35,113 nucleotides of DNA from Ophiocordyceps camponoti-saundersi (nom. inval.) (lineage: Eukaryota > Ascomycota > Sordariomycetes > Hypocreales > Ophiocordycipitaceae). The stretch lies in contig PDHQ01000332.1 of the NCBI GenBank assembly GCA_003339415.1, positions 1-35,113 of the forward strand, given 5' to 3'. Below, one piece after another: positions 24,573 through 34,714 of the stretch; position 1 is the stretch's first letter, and the number at the start of each line of letters is the position of its first letter. Both the position numbers and the translations under genes were made by a program. The notes under the pieces were generated by a model that was not told the DNA's origin, searched no databases, and saw only the letters and a program-made list of their open reading frames with translations.

Positions 24573-24999
24573 TTATTAAAAGACTCGCCTTAAAAATATT
24601 AAATTTTATAATATAATAAAATTCTAATAAAAAATAAACTATAATTATAGCTACTTTATTATAAAGTATAGCTACTATAATTATATTATAAAAGTAATAT
24701 ATAAAAATAATATTAATATAAGCGTAAATTATAAAACTTTAAAGTTAGTTAATTTAGAAAAACTAAAACTTAAATATAAATAAAACTTATTAAGAAATAT
24801 TAACTATATTTAAGATAAGTAAAAAGATATTTATCCTAATTAAAAAAGCTATTTAAAATATTTTTATATTAGTTATTTTAGTAAAATAGCTAAACCCCTT
24901 TAATTTAAATATTACGAAAATTTACTATAAGGAGGTAAGTAAATTTTTAGGTAAAAAAGATTTAATATTTTCCTTATAAACTTAAAAAATAAAATAAGG
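24573..24999 (+). mobile_element. Gypsy copy D, internal 5' segment (left of the copia insertion)
   Basis: Reverse-complement homology to 18291 down to about 17870 of gypsy copy A. Directly after the LTR it reads TTATTAAAAGACTCG. Copy A has roughly 160 bases of extra leader between TTATT and AAAAGACTCG (22390-22249 plus 18298-18291), so D is deleted there or A carries an insertion. It is interrupted at TTTAA (25000-25004) by the copia element and resumes at 34194. Confidence 0.75.
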
Positions 25000-25004
25000 T
25001 TTAA
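25000..25004. repeat. Copia target-site duplication, left
   Basis: TTTAA, matched at 34189-34193. Gypsy copy A has a single TTTAA at the homologous site (near 17850 on the minus strand), the empty site. Confidence 0.8.
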
Positions 25005-25306
25005 TATTAGATATTATCTCTCTATACCCCTTTATATCTACTATACGATATATATATAGAGGATAGCACGGATATAAGGAAGCCTCTAACGAAAATATAT
25101 ATTATTACCTAAGTCGTGCCTTATATAACTTAGGAGGTAGGAGGTAGCTTAGATAAGAAGAAAGAGGGTATAGAAGTAAAGTATTATCTAGCTATATAGC
25201 CGCTCTTCCTTATATAATAAAGGAAAGGTATCTATCTCTAATTATACTTAATTTAAGTTACCTTTACTTTCTCTTACCTATATATATATAAAAAAATTAC
25301 TTAATA
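25005..25306 (+). repeat. 5' LTR of the copia element
   Basis: 302 bp, begins TATTAGATATTATCTC and ends ATTACTTAATA. It aligns without net length change with 33887-34188. Many differences are CG in one LTR and TA in the other, for example GCACGG near 25056 against GTATAA near 33938. Confidence 0.9.
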
Positions 25307-27590
25307 TTAATTAATAGTTATATTAATTATTATTAGTTAACTATAGATTAGCTAAAATAATAAGACGGGTATTATATAATACCGAAAAGCCCTTATACCT
25401 GCTATTAACTAATACTTATACTTTTACCCTATTTCTTAATATTAGTTCTTACTAAAAAGCTATTTTTACCTAATACTATTATTAAGACTAAAAGATTAAA
25501 GTAATATACGATACCTAATAATAATAAAGTCTTTACTAAAAAGCTATATTTAGCCTAGTACTTTTTACTAATCGCACGATATTACCTTTAATAGCGTTTT
25601 AAAAATATAATAACGATAATATAGCTTTTATAACCTTAAAATTTAAATAGGAAATAGTAAATATATTAACTATAATAATAATAATAAATAAGATTTTAGC
25701 TTTATATAACGAAATAATAGAAAGAAGCGAAGTGAACCCTTATATCTAAACTTAAAATATAAACCTAGTTTATTAGGATATATAACCTAATTTTATATAA
25801 CCTCCTAATAAGGTTAAATTAATAACGTTTATTACTTAGTAGATATATAATATTATTTACTTTAACCTTTATAAAGATAACCTTCTTTATATAATCTAAT
25901 CGGAACTTTAGGGATAAACCTACTACTAGCTAAAATATATCTATTATATATTTTTAAAAGAACTAACTTAAATTATAATTATATAATATATCCCGCTTAT
26001 CGGAAACGGTATATTAATTAAACGCTTTATATAACTCCTTAAGACTAAACTAAAAGATATTTTACCCCTTAACTTATAAGAAGCCCCTTCTATATAGTTA
26101 GACTACCCCCCTTTTTCCGAACTAACTTTTCTAAATTATATAATATAAGCTTTATATTTAGCATAGCCCCTTAAGTTAAGATATATCTTAATATAGCTAC
26201 TATAAAGTATCTTAGCTAAACCCTTACTTCGTATAACTTATATATAGAAGTTAACTACTTTATATAACTTAAATATATAATTACCCTTAGTAACCCTAAC
26301 TTAGACCCTCCCGGAACTAATAAATTAAGCCTTAATAAGTATTATATAAGTTTATATATTATTATTAATACGAAAAGTAATAAATAAACTAATCTCCTTA
26401 GATAAGGTTACCGCTTTTTTTAAAAGTTAGCGAAAAGATTAGAACTATATAAGGCGGCTATATAATATATTAATTAATAAAACTAGGATTTTTATTAGCT
26501 ATTACTCTTATATTAGTATAATAGAAGATTAATTTTATATTATTTTTCCGAATATCTTTTTAGATAAAGCTTAAAATTATTATTTATATTTTATTAGATT
26601 AGATAAACGATAAGATAAAATTTTTACTTTTTTAGATATATACTTTAATACTTATATAAACTATTCGTTATACTAAATAAATTAAACTACTTTTTCTTTT
26701 AATATTATATAATAAGAAAACCCTAATAAAACTATAATAAATTTACTTAATACCCTCCTTAATAAATTTTAACTTATTTAATAAGCTTTTAAACCCGACT
26801 ATTAAGGAGAAAAGTAACTTCTTATTATTATTATATAAGCTTATCGTAGCGTTTTAAAACTCGAATTAGCTATAATATTCTAAAATATATTATATAAAAT
26901 ATTTATTAATTACCTTTATTCCTCTTTTACTATCGCTATAGATAAAACTACTAATTAGTTTTTTATTAAATAACGCTACCTTTATTATAATAAGTATTAT
27001 ATAAACCTTAAATAATCTTCTTTTACTTCCTACTAATAATAATCGCCCCTTATATAACGTTTTTCCTTATAGCGACGCCGGTTCTAACTTTATATAATAC
27101 GAAAATACTTTATATATAAAAAGAAAAGATATTAGTTTATAAACTATAAGTTAGATAATATCTAATATATATATAAATAATACCTTACTAATTATAAAGA
27201 AACTAGCTAGGACCCCCTTATAAAGGAAGAATTTAGTATATTCCTCCTATTATACGAAGGTTTTAATAAATAAAATTTTTAGTTTTTATAATTATATAAT
27301 AAAAACTCTAATATTAAAAAAGAAATTATTAGCGGCAAAAACGCGGTTTTATTTTTTATTATAGCGGCCTATATATACCGCCTTACTAGCGATAATATTT
27401 ATTAACTAAAAGCCTTAGTAGTTCTCGTAAAATAATTCCTCTTTTCCGATATATATTATACGATATATTAAAATAAGCTATAAAATATAAAAGCTACGTA
27501 AATCTTAACCGTAAGTAAACTATAAGTAGAAGCTTATATTTAAAAATACCCTCGTATAACTATTAACTAAACTCTAACTAAGAATATAAT
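25307..27590 (+). pseudogene. Copia gag region (degraded)
   Basis: By position this 2.3-kb stretch between the 5' LTR and the protease/integrase should encode Gag. No CCHC knuckle or other motif can be read. Several long stretches have in-frame TAA/TAG that could be former Gln and Trp codons. A primer binding site directly after the LTR cannot be recognised. Confidence 0.4.
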
Positions 27591-28800
27591 CTATTTTAGC
27601 TTTTTAAAACTTACTAAGCTAATTAGAACTATTATTATACGAAACCCCCTCGGCAAAGTTCTTTACTATATTTTTAATACTTTTACCCTATTCCTTTTCT
27701 ATCTTAAAAATACTAACCGCCTTTATGCCTTCTATAATAATATAAGGGATATTATTATATAATATAATAATATAATAGTTTCTATTATTAGGAAATAGGG
27801 ATATTTATTTTTTAATATCTTAAAATAAGAATTTATATTATATTATATAGAATAAAAGTTATAATAGCTTTACTAATATTTTAGCTACCTTTATATATAA
27901 TAACTTTATAACTTATTAAAAAAAGCTAATTTTTTAAATATAACCCCCGTAGCTTTTAAGTTAATTTAACGTTTATATTACTAATATTAGTTATATAACT
28001 TAAAACCTTAGCGATTTAAATTCTCCCTTAAAAATAATTATAACTTTAATTACTTACTAGTTATCGATATTTTTTACCTTAATAATAAGCTAGTCTTATA
28101 CGCTATTAATAAAGCTATATCTTTCTAAGCCGCCGCTTTTATATAAAATATATTAGTAATAAACGCTTAGAACGCCTTATATAAGTACTAGATTTATATA
28201 TACTAAAGCTTACTAAATATTATCTCTTATAACGCTAAGATTAACTTTTCCTTTTTAGAGTTTTATATAAACGCGAAACTACTCGGTACTATATATAAAA
28301 AAGTGCCCGTTAAAGCGTATTAGGCGATTAGTAAGGTTAAATATATATACGCCCCTCTTAAGCGAGCGTATAATATCTTATAATAGAAAATTAGCACTAA
28401 AATTAATAATATAACTATTTTTTAAATAGCTATTAAGGCTATTAATAATATAGCTAAATTAAATAGCCTTACCTTAATATTTTTTATTTTTAGCGCTTAC
28501 CCTTATATTTTATATAACTCGCCCCTAGCCCTTAATATTATTATAAGAGCTTAAGCGATTTAGCGCGCTATAAAATAAGTATGATAAATTAAAACTTAAG
28601 CGGATATTTTATACGCTCTCTATACTTAAAATAAACCTAACTTATATAATATTTTATCGCTTCCTTTTTAAAGTAAAGTTCTTATTTAGCGTAAAAAGGA
28701 TAAATAGTAAAACCTTTTCTATATTTTTAGTTTCGATAGCTAGGATATTATCCTTAAACTTTTTATAAAACTAACTAGATTTTATATAATATAAGTTAAA
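27590..28800 (+). pseudogene. Copia protease C-terminal part and integrase (degraded)
   Basis: A single plus-strand frame, allowing RIP changes, reads through this region. Near 27892-27935 it gives Q-L-Y-N-L-L-K-K-A-N-F (stop read as Gln), as in the GAG-pre-integrase zinc region. VIDIFYL at 28060-28080 holds the first catalytic Asp. N-I-I-S-Y-N-A-K has the second Asp changed to Asn (AAC at 28231-28233). K-V-P-V-K-A-Y-x-A-I-S-K-V-K lies near 28300-28355, where the catalytic Glu is now Lys. Later, 28681-28758 reads R-K-K-D then NLFYIFSFDS and D-I-I-L, typical of the integrase C-terminal region of fungal copia elements. It would integrate copia cDNA into chromatin. The 27590-27870 part is assigned to protease only by position. 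Confidence 0.75.
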
Positions 28801-28899
28801 CCTTATCTCCGCTCCCTCCCTATTATACTTATAAAGAAAAAAGTATAGTTTAAAATCCTAATTATACTTTTATATAATAAAAACTTATATAAAGCTTTT

Positions 28900-29733
28900 C
28901 CCTCTATATTTATTATTATAAAAGAAAAAGATAACTATATCCTTATTATATAATTACGGTAATAAGGTATTATTACTACTTTAAGATAACTATTTAAGGC
29001 CTCTAACTATAAGGAAATTAATACCCTTTTTATATAGGAAGTTTTTACCTTTATCCGATATAATCTTTCCTCGGACTTTATAAAATATATTTTTAAGACG
29101 CGTCTTATATAAGAAATAAAAAACTTAAATAATAGCTTTTATAAAAAATCCCGCCTAGTTATTTAAGGCTATAAAAATAATAGTAAAAAGAAAATCTTTA
29201 TATAATTACTTATAATTTTATATATATTATAGCGCCTCTTTCTTACCCTCGGACTTACTTTTATAAAGTTATATAATTATTAAAGTAAACTATAAGATAT
29301 TATATAAGTATATATATAGTTTACTAAGCTTTTAAATTATATAATATATATATACTTTCCTAAAAAATTATTAGATTAATATCTACCTTATACTTTTTTA
29401 TATATTAAGAAGCTGCTATATAAGCTAGCAAAATTAAAATTATATTAGTTTTAGATATATTATAATTATTATTATATAAACTTTTATATAACGCCTTTAT
29501 TATATAATTTATATTTTTTATTTATAATAGCTAGCCCTAATTTATTTAGAATAATAAGCTTATAAATAGATAATATATTCTTTTTTACGTTTAATATATT
29601 CTCTAAACTTAAGGAAAATAAGTTAAAATAAGTAAAGCTTTATATAAAGCTTAAAATATTCCTTACTAATAGCTTATCTATTAACTTTAATAATAATTAT
29701 ATTATATATAAATTATATAATATCGTTCTTATA
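28900..29733 (+). pseudogene. Copia reverse transcriptase (degraded, split by an insertion)
   Basis: Read in one plus-strand frame, about 29095-29180 gives K-T-R-L-I-x-E-I-K then Y-K-K-S-R-L-V-I-x-G-Y-K, the decayed form of the F-K-S-R-L-V-N-E block and the K-S-R-L-V-x-Q block of fungal copia. Further on, 29557-29580 gives S-L-x-I-D-N-I-F, from L-Q-T-D-D-T (GAT kept, second GAT now AAT). This is the catalytic Asp pair in the L-Q-T-D-D form rather than Y-V-D-D. The frame continues through F-x-K-L-K-E-N-K-L-K and K-L-K-I-F-L-T-N-S to V-L-I-x-K-R, then meets the insertion at the 16-bp duplication and resumes at 31615. Confidence 0.85.
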
Positions 29734-29749
29734 TAGAAAAGATAAGTAA
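29734..29749. repeat. 16-bp target-site duplication, left copy
   Basis: TAGAAAAGATAAGTAA, matched at 31615-31630 with one G/A difference of RIP type. It lies inside the copia reading frame. Confidence 0.8.
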
Positions 29750-31614
29750 TAATAATAATAATATTTATACGCTAATATGCCTAATATAGCTTAAAACTAT
29801 CTTATATATATTCTAGAAGTAGGAAAAACCGGAGAACTCGGAGTAAAACCCTCCCCTTAAGCGTTACCTCGGCTTAGGGCCGGATTAAGTCCGCACCTAG
29901 CACTTTATACCTTAGATAGGTTTAGTAATAATAAGTAATTAGGAAGCCGATATTTCCTCCGGAGCGGAGTTTATAATAGTAAGAGTACGCGTAGTCTAGG
30001 TCCGGTACGGAGTCCGTACGGCTACTTATCTTCCTAAGCGTTATTATTATTATAAACTAAATCTCTACGCTTAATTATAGCGTCCTAAATAATCTATTTA
30101 ATTAAAGCTTTATTAATATAACTAAGGAATATATAGAGGTTTTACTAGCTTATAATAAACCTTATAATAGCTAGTCTTAAAAGGCGGCTTAATTATCGCG
30201 GCGGAGCTACGGATAAGTTCGGAGAGGGGGTCGGAGGCGGAGCTATTATATTCGCTCTCTAGTATTTCCGCCCTAGCTATTACTAGACTCCGGTTAGCGC
30301 TAAGGGGGAAAGAGGGGCGGTATAAGCGGAATTCTAATCTATAAATCTCTAAGGTTAGGAAATATAAATATCCTTCGCTTAGTCCTACGCTACTCTTATT
30401 TTAAGGTAGAGTTAATTTTACTTAAAATAAGTCCCTTAATAAAAGAAGTAATAATATAGTTTTTTTCTATATATTATAAAATAGGCTAACTTACCCTCCG
30501 CGTATAAAAAGGCGAAGTACTAGCTATATTATAGCTTTGCTATATAATATTTAGTAATATATTTAAGCTAGTAATACTTAAAATATTACCGGGGTTAGAC
30601 TTTTAACTTATAAGGTTCCGCGTTAAAAATCTCCGCTTATATTATTATACCTCCGTTATAAATCTAATTCGCGTCCGTTACGCTATTAATAATAATTATA
30701 AGAGAACTCCGCTAAGTTCTTAAATAATATTTTTTCGTATATAATTATATTATTAAAACCTTATTTAATAACTTAATCTTTTTCTAAAAGGCTTCCTTAC
30801 TACCTTATTATAAGGCCCGCGCTAGTATTTTTTTTATAATAAAAATATAACCTCCGCTAATTAAGTATACTTTTTCTCTAAAAGCGGTATAAAGCTACCT
30901 TAAATTAAACTAAAGCTTATAGATAATATTTTAAAATATTACTATAATATTACTACTAAGTAATTTCCTTATTATAAAAGCTTAGCTTTATTTATAAAGT
31001 CCGCGGTTAATACTTATTATAATTACCTTAAGGCCTTAGACTTAAAGCGAAATAGCGATAAAATTAAAGTAAATCGTAAGCTAATATTTATATTACTTAG
31101 GAACCTATTTTTTAATAGTTTTCTCTAGCGTTTTAACTATAACTATAGCTTATATCGAAGGAGTTCCGCTCTCTTTAAAGCTATAGAAAAGAGAGGAAAC
31201 CGTAGCTATAATAGCTAAGGAAATATTATTAATCGATAAAGTCGGAATAGGGGGGGCGCCTCCCCGAACCCTCTCGGACTCTACTATTTATTCGATAATT
31301 ACTTATACGGAGACTAAGGCGTCCCCCGAAATAATCTTACTAATACTCGCCTTAGCTTCTAATAAAGTAAAAGGTATAGTAAACCCTTAAGTTTAAATTT
31401 ACTACGATTTAGAGTAAGGCTATATTCCGGGTAAAAAATTTTCGCGGTTATAATCGACCTATATAGCGTTACCCTCCCCCTTAAAGTTACTCCGGGCGTA
31501 GCTCGAGGCTATCGCTACGAGGTAACGAAAAGAGCGGAGTCCGCTTATAATATAAGAATAAGTAGTTTATATCCGCGTTACTATAAGCGCGGGATTCGTA
31601 AAATATATAAAAAT
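29750..31614 (-). mobile_element. 1.87-kb element with long TSD and ATT-rich end (copy 2)
   Basis: Inserted in the copia gene in inverse orientation to copy 1 (6246-8089), with which it aligns end to end in reverse complement. The left end on the plus strand is an AAT/TAA short repeat, which is the ATT-rich 3' tail on the minus strand. It lies against a 16-bp TSD. This copy is the less mutated one: CGG, CCG and GC-rich blocks persist (29960-30030, 30200-30330, 31240-31280). One minus-strand frame between about 31250 and 30190 could be coding if many TAA/TAG were Gln or Trp, but its stop density is not clearly lower than that of another frame checked, and I recognise no domain. The TSD length and tail argue for target-primed insertion. 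Autonomy is unknown. Confidence 0.75.
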
Positions 31615-31630
31615 TAGAAAAGATAGGTAA
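31615..31630. repeat. 16-bp target-site duplication, right copy
   Basis: TAGAAAAGATAGGTAA, partner of 29734-29749. The copia reading frame restarts here. Confidence 0.8.
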
Positions 31631-32420
31631 AAAGCTTTTATATTATTAACTTAACTACTAATATTACCTTATAAGACTTTATTAGCTAGCGAGCTTAAGG
31701 AGTATATATTACTTTTACTTATTAACTAGAGGCGTTATATAACTTTACGGTAGCCGCTTAAGTAACTAATCTTTCCTTATAAAATATTTTAGCTTTTAAT
31801 AAATATATCTAATAGTAGATTAATAATACTACTTATAGTTTATAGTTTATTTCGCTTAACTTATCTTATACGAAATTATTTATTTTTATAAACAGGTTAT
31901 TTACGAATAATAAGGACCTTACCTTATAGCTTAGTATTTTAATTATCCTTAGTAAGGAAAACTAGTCCTTTAACTTATTTATTATATAAGGTAATATCCT
32001 TTATTAAATTTTTATAAAATATAAAAAAGTTACTTAAAATATTCTAGTAAGCGAACTTTACGGTATAGTAAATAACGTTAATATTAGCCTAGCTTTTTAC
32101 TTAACTATTTAAGCTATTATACGATTCTTAAGTACGCCTCTAATCCCCCTTATTTTTTATATAAACTTATATTTATTATATAATTACCTAATAAGGCTTA
32201 GCTTAATAATAGAAAAATAGCTAATAATCGATATTATAGCTATTTATAAGTTATATAAGCGTAAGGAAATTTTAAAAATATAATAGATTATTAGTAAAAA
32301 TAACTTAGCTAACGCTTATATTAAGAATAGCCCTAACTTAGCCTTATTAACTTTTATTTCTATAAATTCTTATAAGTTATAGATTAAAGCTATTATTTAA
32401 TAACTTACCTAAGTTATACG
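31631..32420 (+). pseudogene. Copia RNase H domain (degraded)
   Basis: The plus-strand frame resumes after the insert. Near 31868-31900 it reads T-K-L-F-I-F-I-N-R-L-F-T-N-N-K-D-L, the decayed V-F-V-D-G-S-F-A-N-N-K-D-L block with the catalytic Asp changed to Asn (31891-31893). V-S-E-L-Y-G-I-V follows near 32047-32070, with the catalytic Glu kept (GAA at 32053-32055). Then comes F-Y-I-N-L-Y-L-L-Y-N-Y-L from the L-Y-T-D-S block (Asp to Asn), and S-P-N-L-A-L-L-T-F near 32332-32352. It would degrade RNA in the RNA-DNA hybrid. The frame ends with stops near 32400. Confidence 0.8.
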
Positions 32421-33886
32421 AAACTTATACTTTTTTCTTTCTTATATTTTTACTTTATTTAACTTTTTATTTTTACTTTTTTATTTTTTTTTATATTTTT
32501 ATATTTTTTTTCTATTATTTTTATACGAAAATTACTATTAATTTTTTCTAAGTATTATCTAACCCTTATACTTAATTTAAAAAAAAGTAAAGCTATAAGT
32601 TCTAAACGCTTAATTTTTTTTTCTTTTTTTTTAATTTTTTTTCTTTTTTTTTTCCTTATCGTCTAACTTTACTATTACTTCTTTTCTACCCCTACCCCCT
32701 ACTACTTATTATCTAAGATAGTAATATACTCCTCCGCGTTAGAAAGCGCTCCGCTTAATATTATTATTACTTATCCTCGTTATTAGCTATTAGGTAACTT
32801 AATAAAAGTAATTATTAAAATATAAGGTATTAGCTTAGAAATTTATAACGCTTAGCTTTATTATACGAAAAAATATCTTATTATATAAAATTATTATATA
32901 TAAGTAATATAAGCCTTATTACTATTCGTTTAATATATATTAAATAAGTAAGGATTTCTAATATAAATATAATATAGTTTTATTATTACCCCGCTATAAC
33001 TTATAAGTAAGATTATTAAAAAATAACTTAAGCGTTAAATAATAATAGCTTTAATACGCTTAAAATCTTAAATATTATTAAGGTAGATAAAGATATTAAA
33101 TAACGGTATAGCTACTAGTTAGATTTCCGCTTACTACTCTCCTATTAGTATTATTATTATATAATAGCTAAACTTTTCTTTCTTATATTTAAGAATATTT
33201 ATTATATAAAACGCTAATTATCCTCCTTATTATAAGGTATATAAACTTAGTAAAACCTAAGTTAATAAGCTATAATATTATTAGGATAGGGAGGTATATT
33301 ATATAACTAATAATTATTAATAAAAATAACTTAAGTATATTATATAACTTATTAATCTTTATTAAAGATCTTTTTAGTTATTATTATTATTTTTATCGAT
33401 TAGCTTAAAGAAGAAAGAAAGAAGAAAGGAAAAGAAAGAGAGAGAGAGAGAGAGGGAGCGAGGAGGGGTTTTTATACCCCTCTAAAGGTAGTAAGAGATA
33501 GCAGAATCTAATTTTTAATTCCTATTTTTCGTAATATTTTTTAGTATTTTTAATATAAAGTTATAAAAAGTTAGTTTTCTACTTATTTTTCTTAATATTA
33601 TAATTATAAGAGACTTTTATAGTAAAATTTTATAAAAATATATTATAAGTTAGATTATATAATAACTTAATTTTTATTTTTTAGCTAGTAGCTTATTTTC
33701 TTTATTTTTTTTACTACGGTATTATAAGTATTATTTACTTTTAGAGATTTTTTTTAATTATATACTTATTTAATATTATATAATTATTTTTCTCTAAAAA
33801 TATTTACCTTTTAGGAAAACGGAGTTTTTTCTTTATACGATACCTTTTTATTTAATATATCTTTTTATAAAAAGAAAAAAATTAAG
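32421..33886 (+). other. Copia 3' region with pyrimidine and purine tracts
   Basis: A 1.46-kb stretch between RNase H and the 3' LTR. It opens with T/C-rich sequence (about 32430-32660). A middle part (32670-33400) has no readable gene. Then come a purine run (33406-33468) containing (AG)9 at 33437-33454, and a GC hairpin pairing 33463-33469 with 33476-33482. The last 16 bases (33871-33886) are almost all purine and form the likely polypurine tract for plus-strand priming. The region is longer than usual for a copia 3' end. It may hold an extra lost gene or an old insertion. Confidence 0.5.
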
Positions 33887-34188
33887 TATTAGATATTATC
33901 TCTTTATACCTATTTATATTTACTATACGATATATATATAAAGGATAGTATAAATATAAGGAAACTTCTAACGAAAATATATATTATTACTTAAGTTATA
34001 CTTTATACGATTTAGGAGGTAAGAGGTAGCTTAAATAAGAAGAAGGAGAGTATAGAAGTAGAGTATTATCTAGCTATATAGCCGCTCTTCCTCGTACGAT
34101 AAAGGAAAGGTATCTATCTCTAATTATACTTAATTTAGGTTACCTTTACTTTCTCTTACCTATATATACGTGTAAAGATTACTTAATA
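33887..34188 (+). repeat. 3' LTR of the copia element
   Basis: 302 bp, partner of 25005-25306. It begins TATTAGATATTATCTC directly after the polypurine tract and ends ATTACTTAATA before TTTAA. One TG survives near the end (ACGTGTAAAG). Confidence 0.9.
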
Positions 34189-34193
34189 TTTAA
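34189..34193. repeat. Copia target-site duplication, right
   Basis: TTTAA, partner of 25000-25004. Confidence 0.8.
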
Positions 34194-34714
34194 TAAGATA
34201 ACTTTCTATAATAAGTAAAATAAGATAAGTATTTTATTTTATATTTTAAAAAGGAAAGCTTATAAACTTTTAGAAACTTAATATAACTTAAAAGAACGCT
34301 CTTTTTCTAAATTAGCTAAAATAGTTTAATATTTAAAGTCCGGTTATAAAAATCTTAATAAATTTACTAAGGCTATAAACTAACTCTATAAATTAAATTT
34401 CTCCTTAACTAATAAATAGGAAATTTAAAAGTTTTTTACTAAGTTTAACTTTTTTATAGCTAAAACTTAAGTTTTTTTAGCTTAAATTAAATATATATTT
34501 TAAAATTATCTTTTTATTAATTTTAACCTAAGCTTCTTTATAAAGGCTAAAAACTTATATATAATATATAAGGAATTTTATAAATATATAAAAAACGCTA
34601 TATTTTACCGGAAAAAGGAGTTTACCTGCTAAAAAGCTATATAAAAAGCTTACTAAGGCGATAAAATTATTTTAATAATTTAAAAAAAAACTATAATTAT
34701 AATTATAACCTGAT
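34194..34714 (+). mobile_element. Gypsy copy D, internal segment (right of the copia insertion)
   Basis: Aligns in reverse complement with gypsy copy A from about 17850 down to 17340, joining exactly where the segment ending at 24999 stopped. For example ACTTATATATAATATATAAG near 34553 matches the minus strand near 17475. It is probably the leader or gag start. Homology to copy A ends at the run ATAATTATAATTATAAC near 34694-34709, where the next insert begins. Confidence 0.75.

Larger units (their letters stand above)
25005..34188 (+). mobile_element. Ty1/copia retrotransposon, RIP-inactivated, nested in gypsy D
   Basis: 9184 bp with two 302-bp LTRs (25005-25306, 33887-34188), TA...TA ends and a 5-bp TTTAA TSD. 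Plus-strand order is LTR, gag region, protease/integrase, reverse transcriptase, RNase H, a 1.45-kb 3' region, LTR. Integrase before reverse transcriptase defines Ty1/copia. A 1.87-kb element at 29750-31614 splits reverse transcriptase from RNase H. Without it and one TSD copy, the element is about 7.3 kb. Catalytic acidic residues are mostly changed by G-to-A, and Gln/Trp codons are stops, so it is dead. The same gypsy sequence flanks both ends, which proves insertion into gypsy D. Confidence 0.9.

Noticed and set aside
24243..24580. Gypsy LTR at 24248 as a solo LTR with a TTAAT/TTATT duplication
   Set aside because: The flanking pentamers do not match in a RIP-explicable way, and gypsy internal sequence follows the LTR, so it is the 5' LTR of a longer copy.
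33463..33482. Rho-independent terminator
   Set aside because: A GC stem without a functional context in a eukaryotic retrotransposon. It is recorded only as a hairpin.
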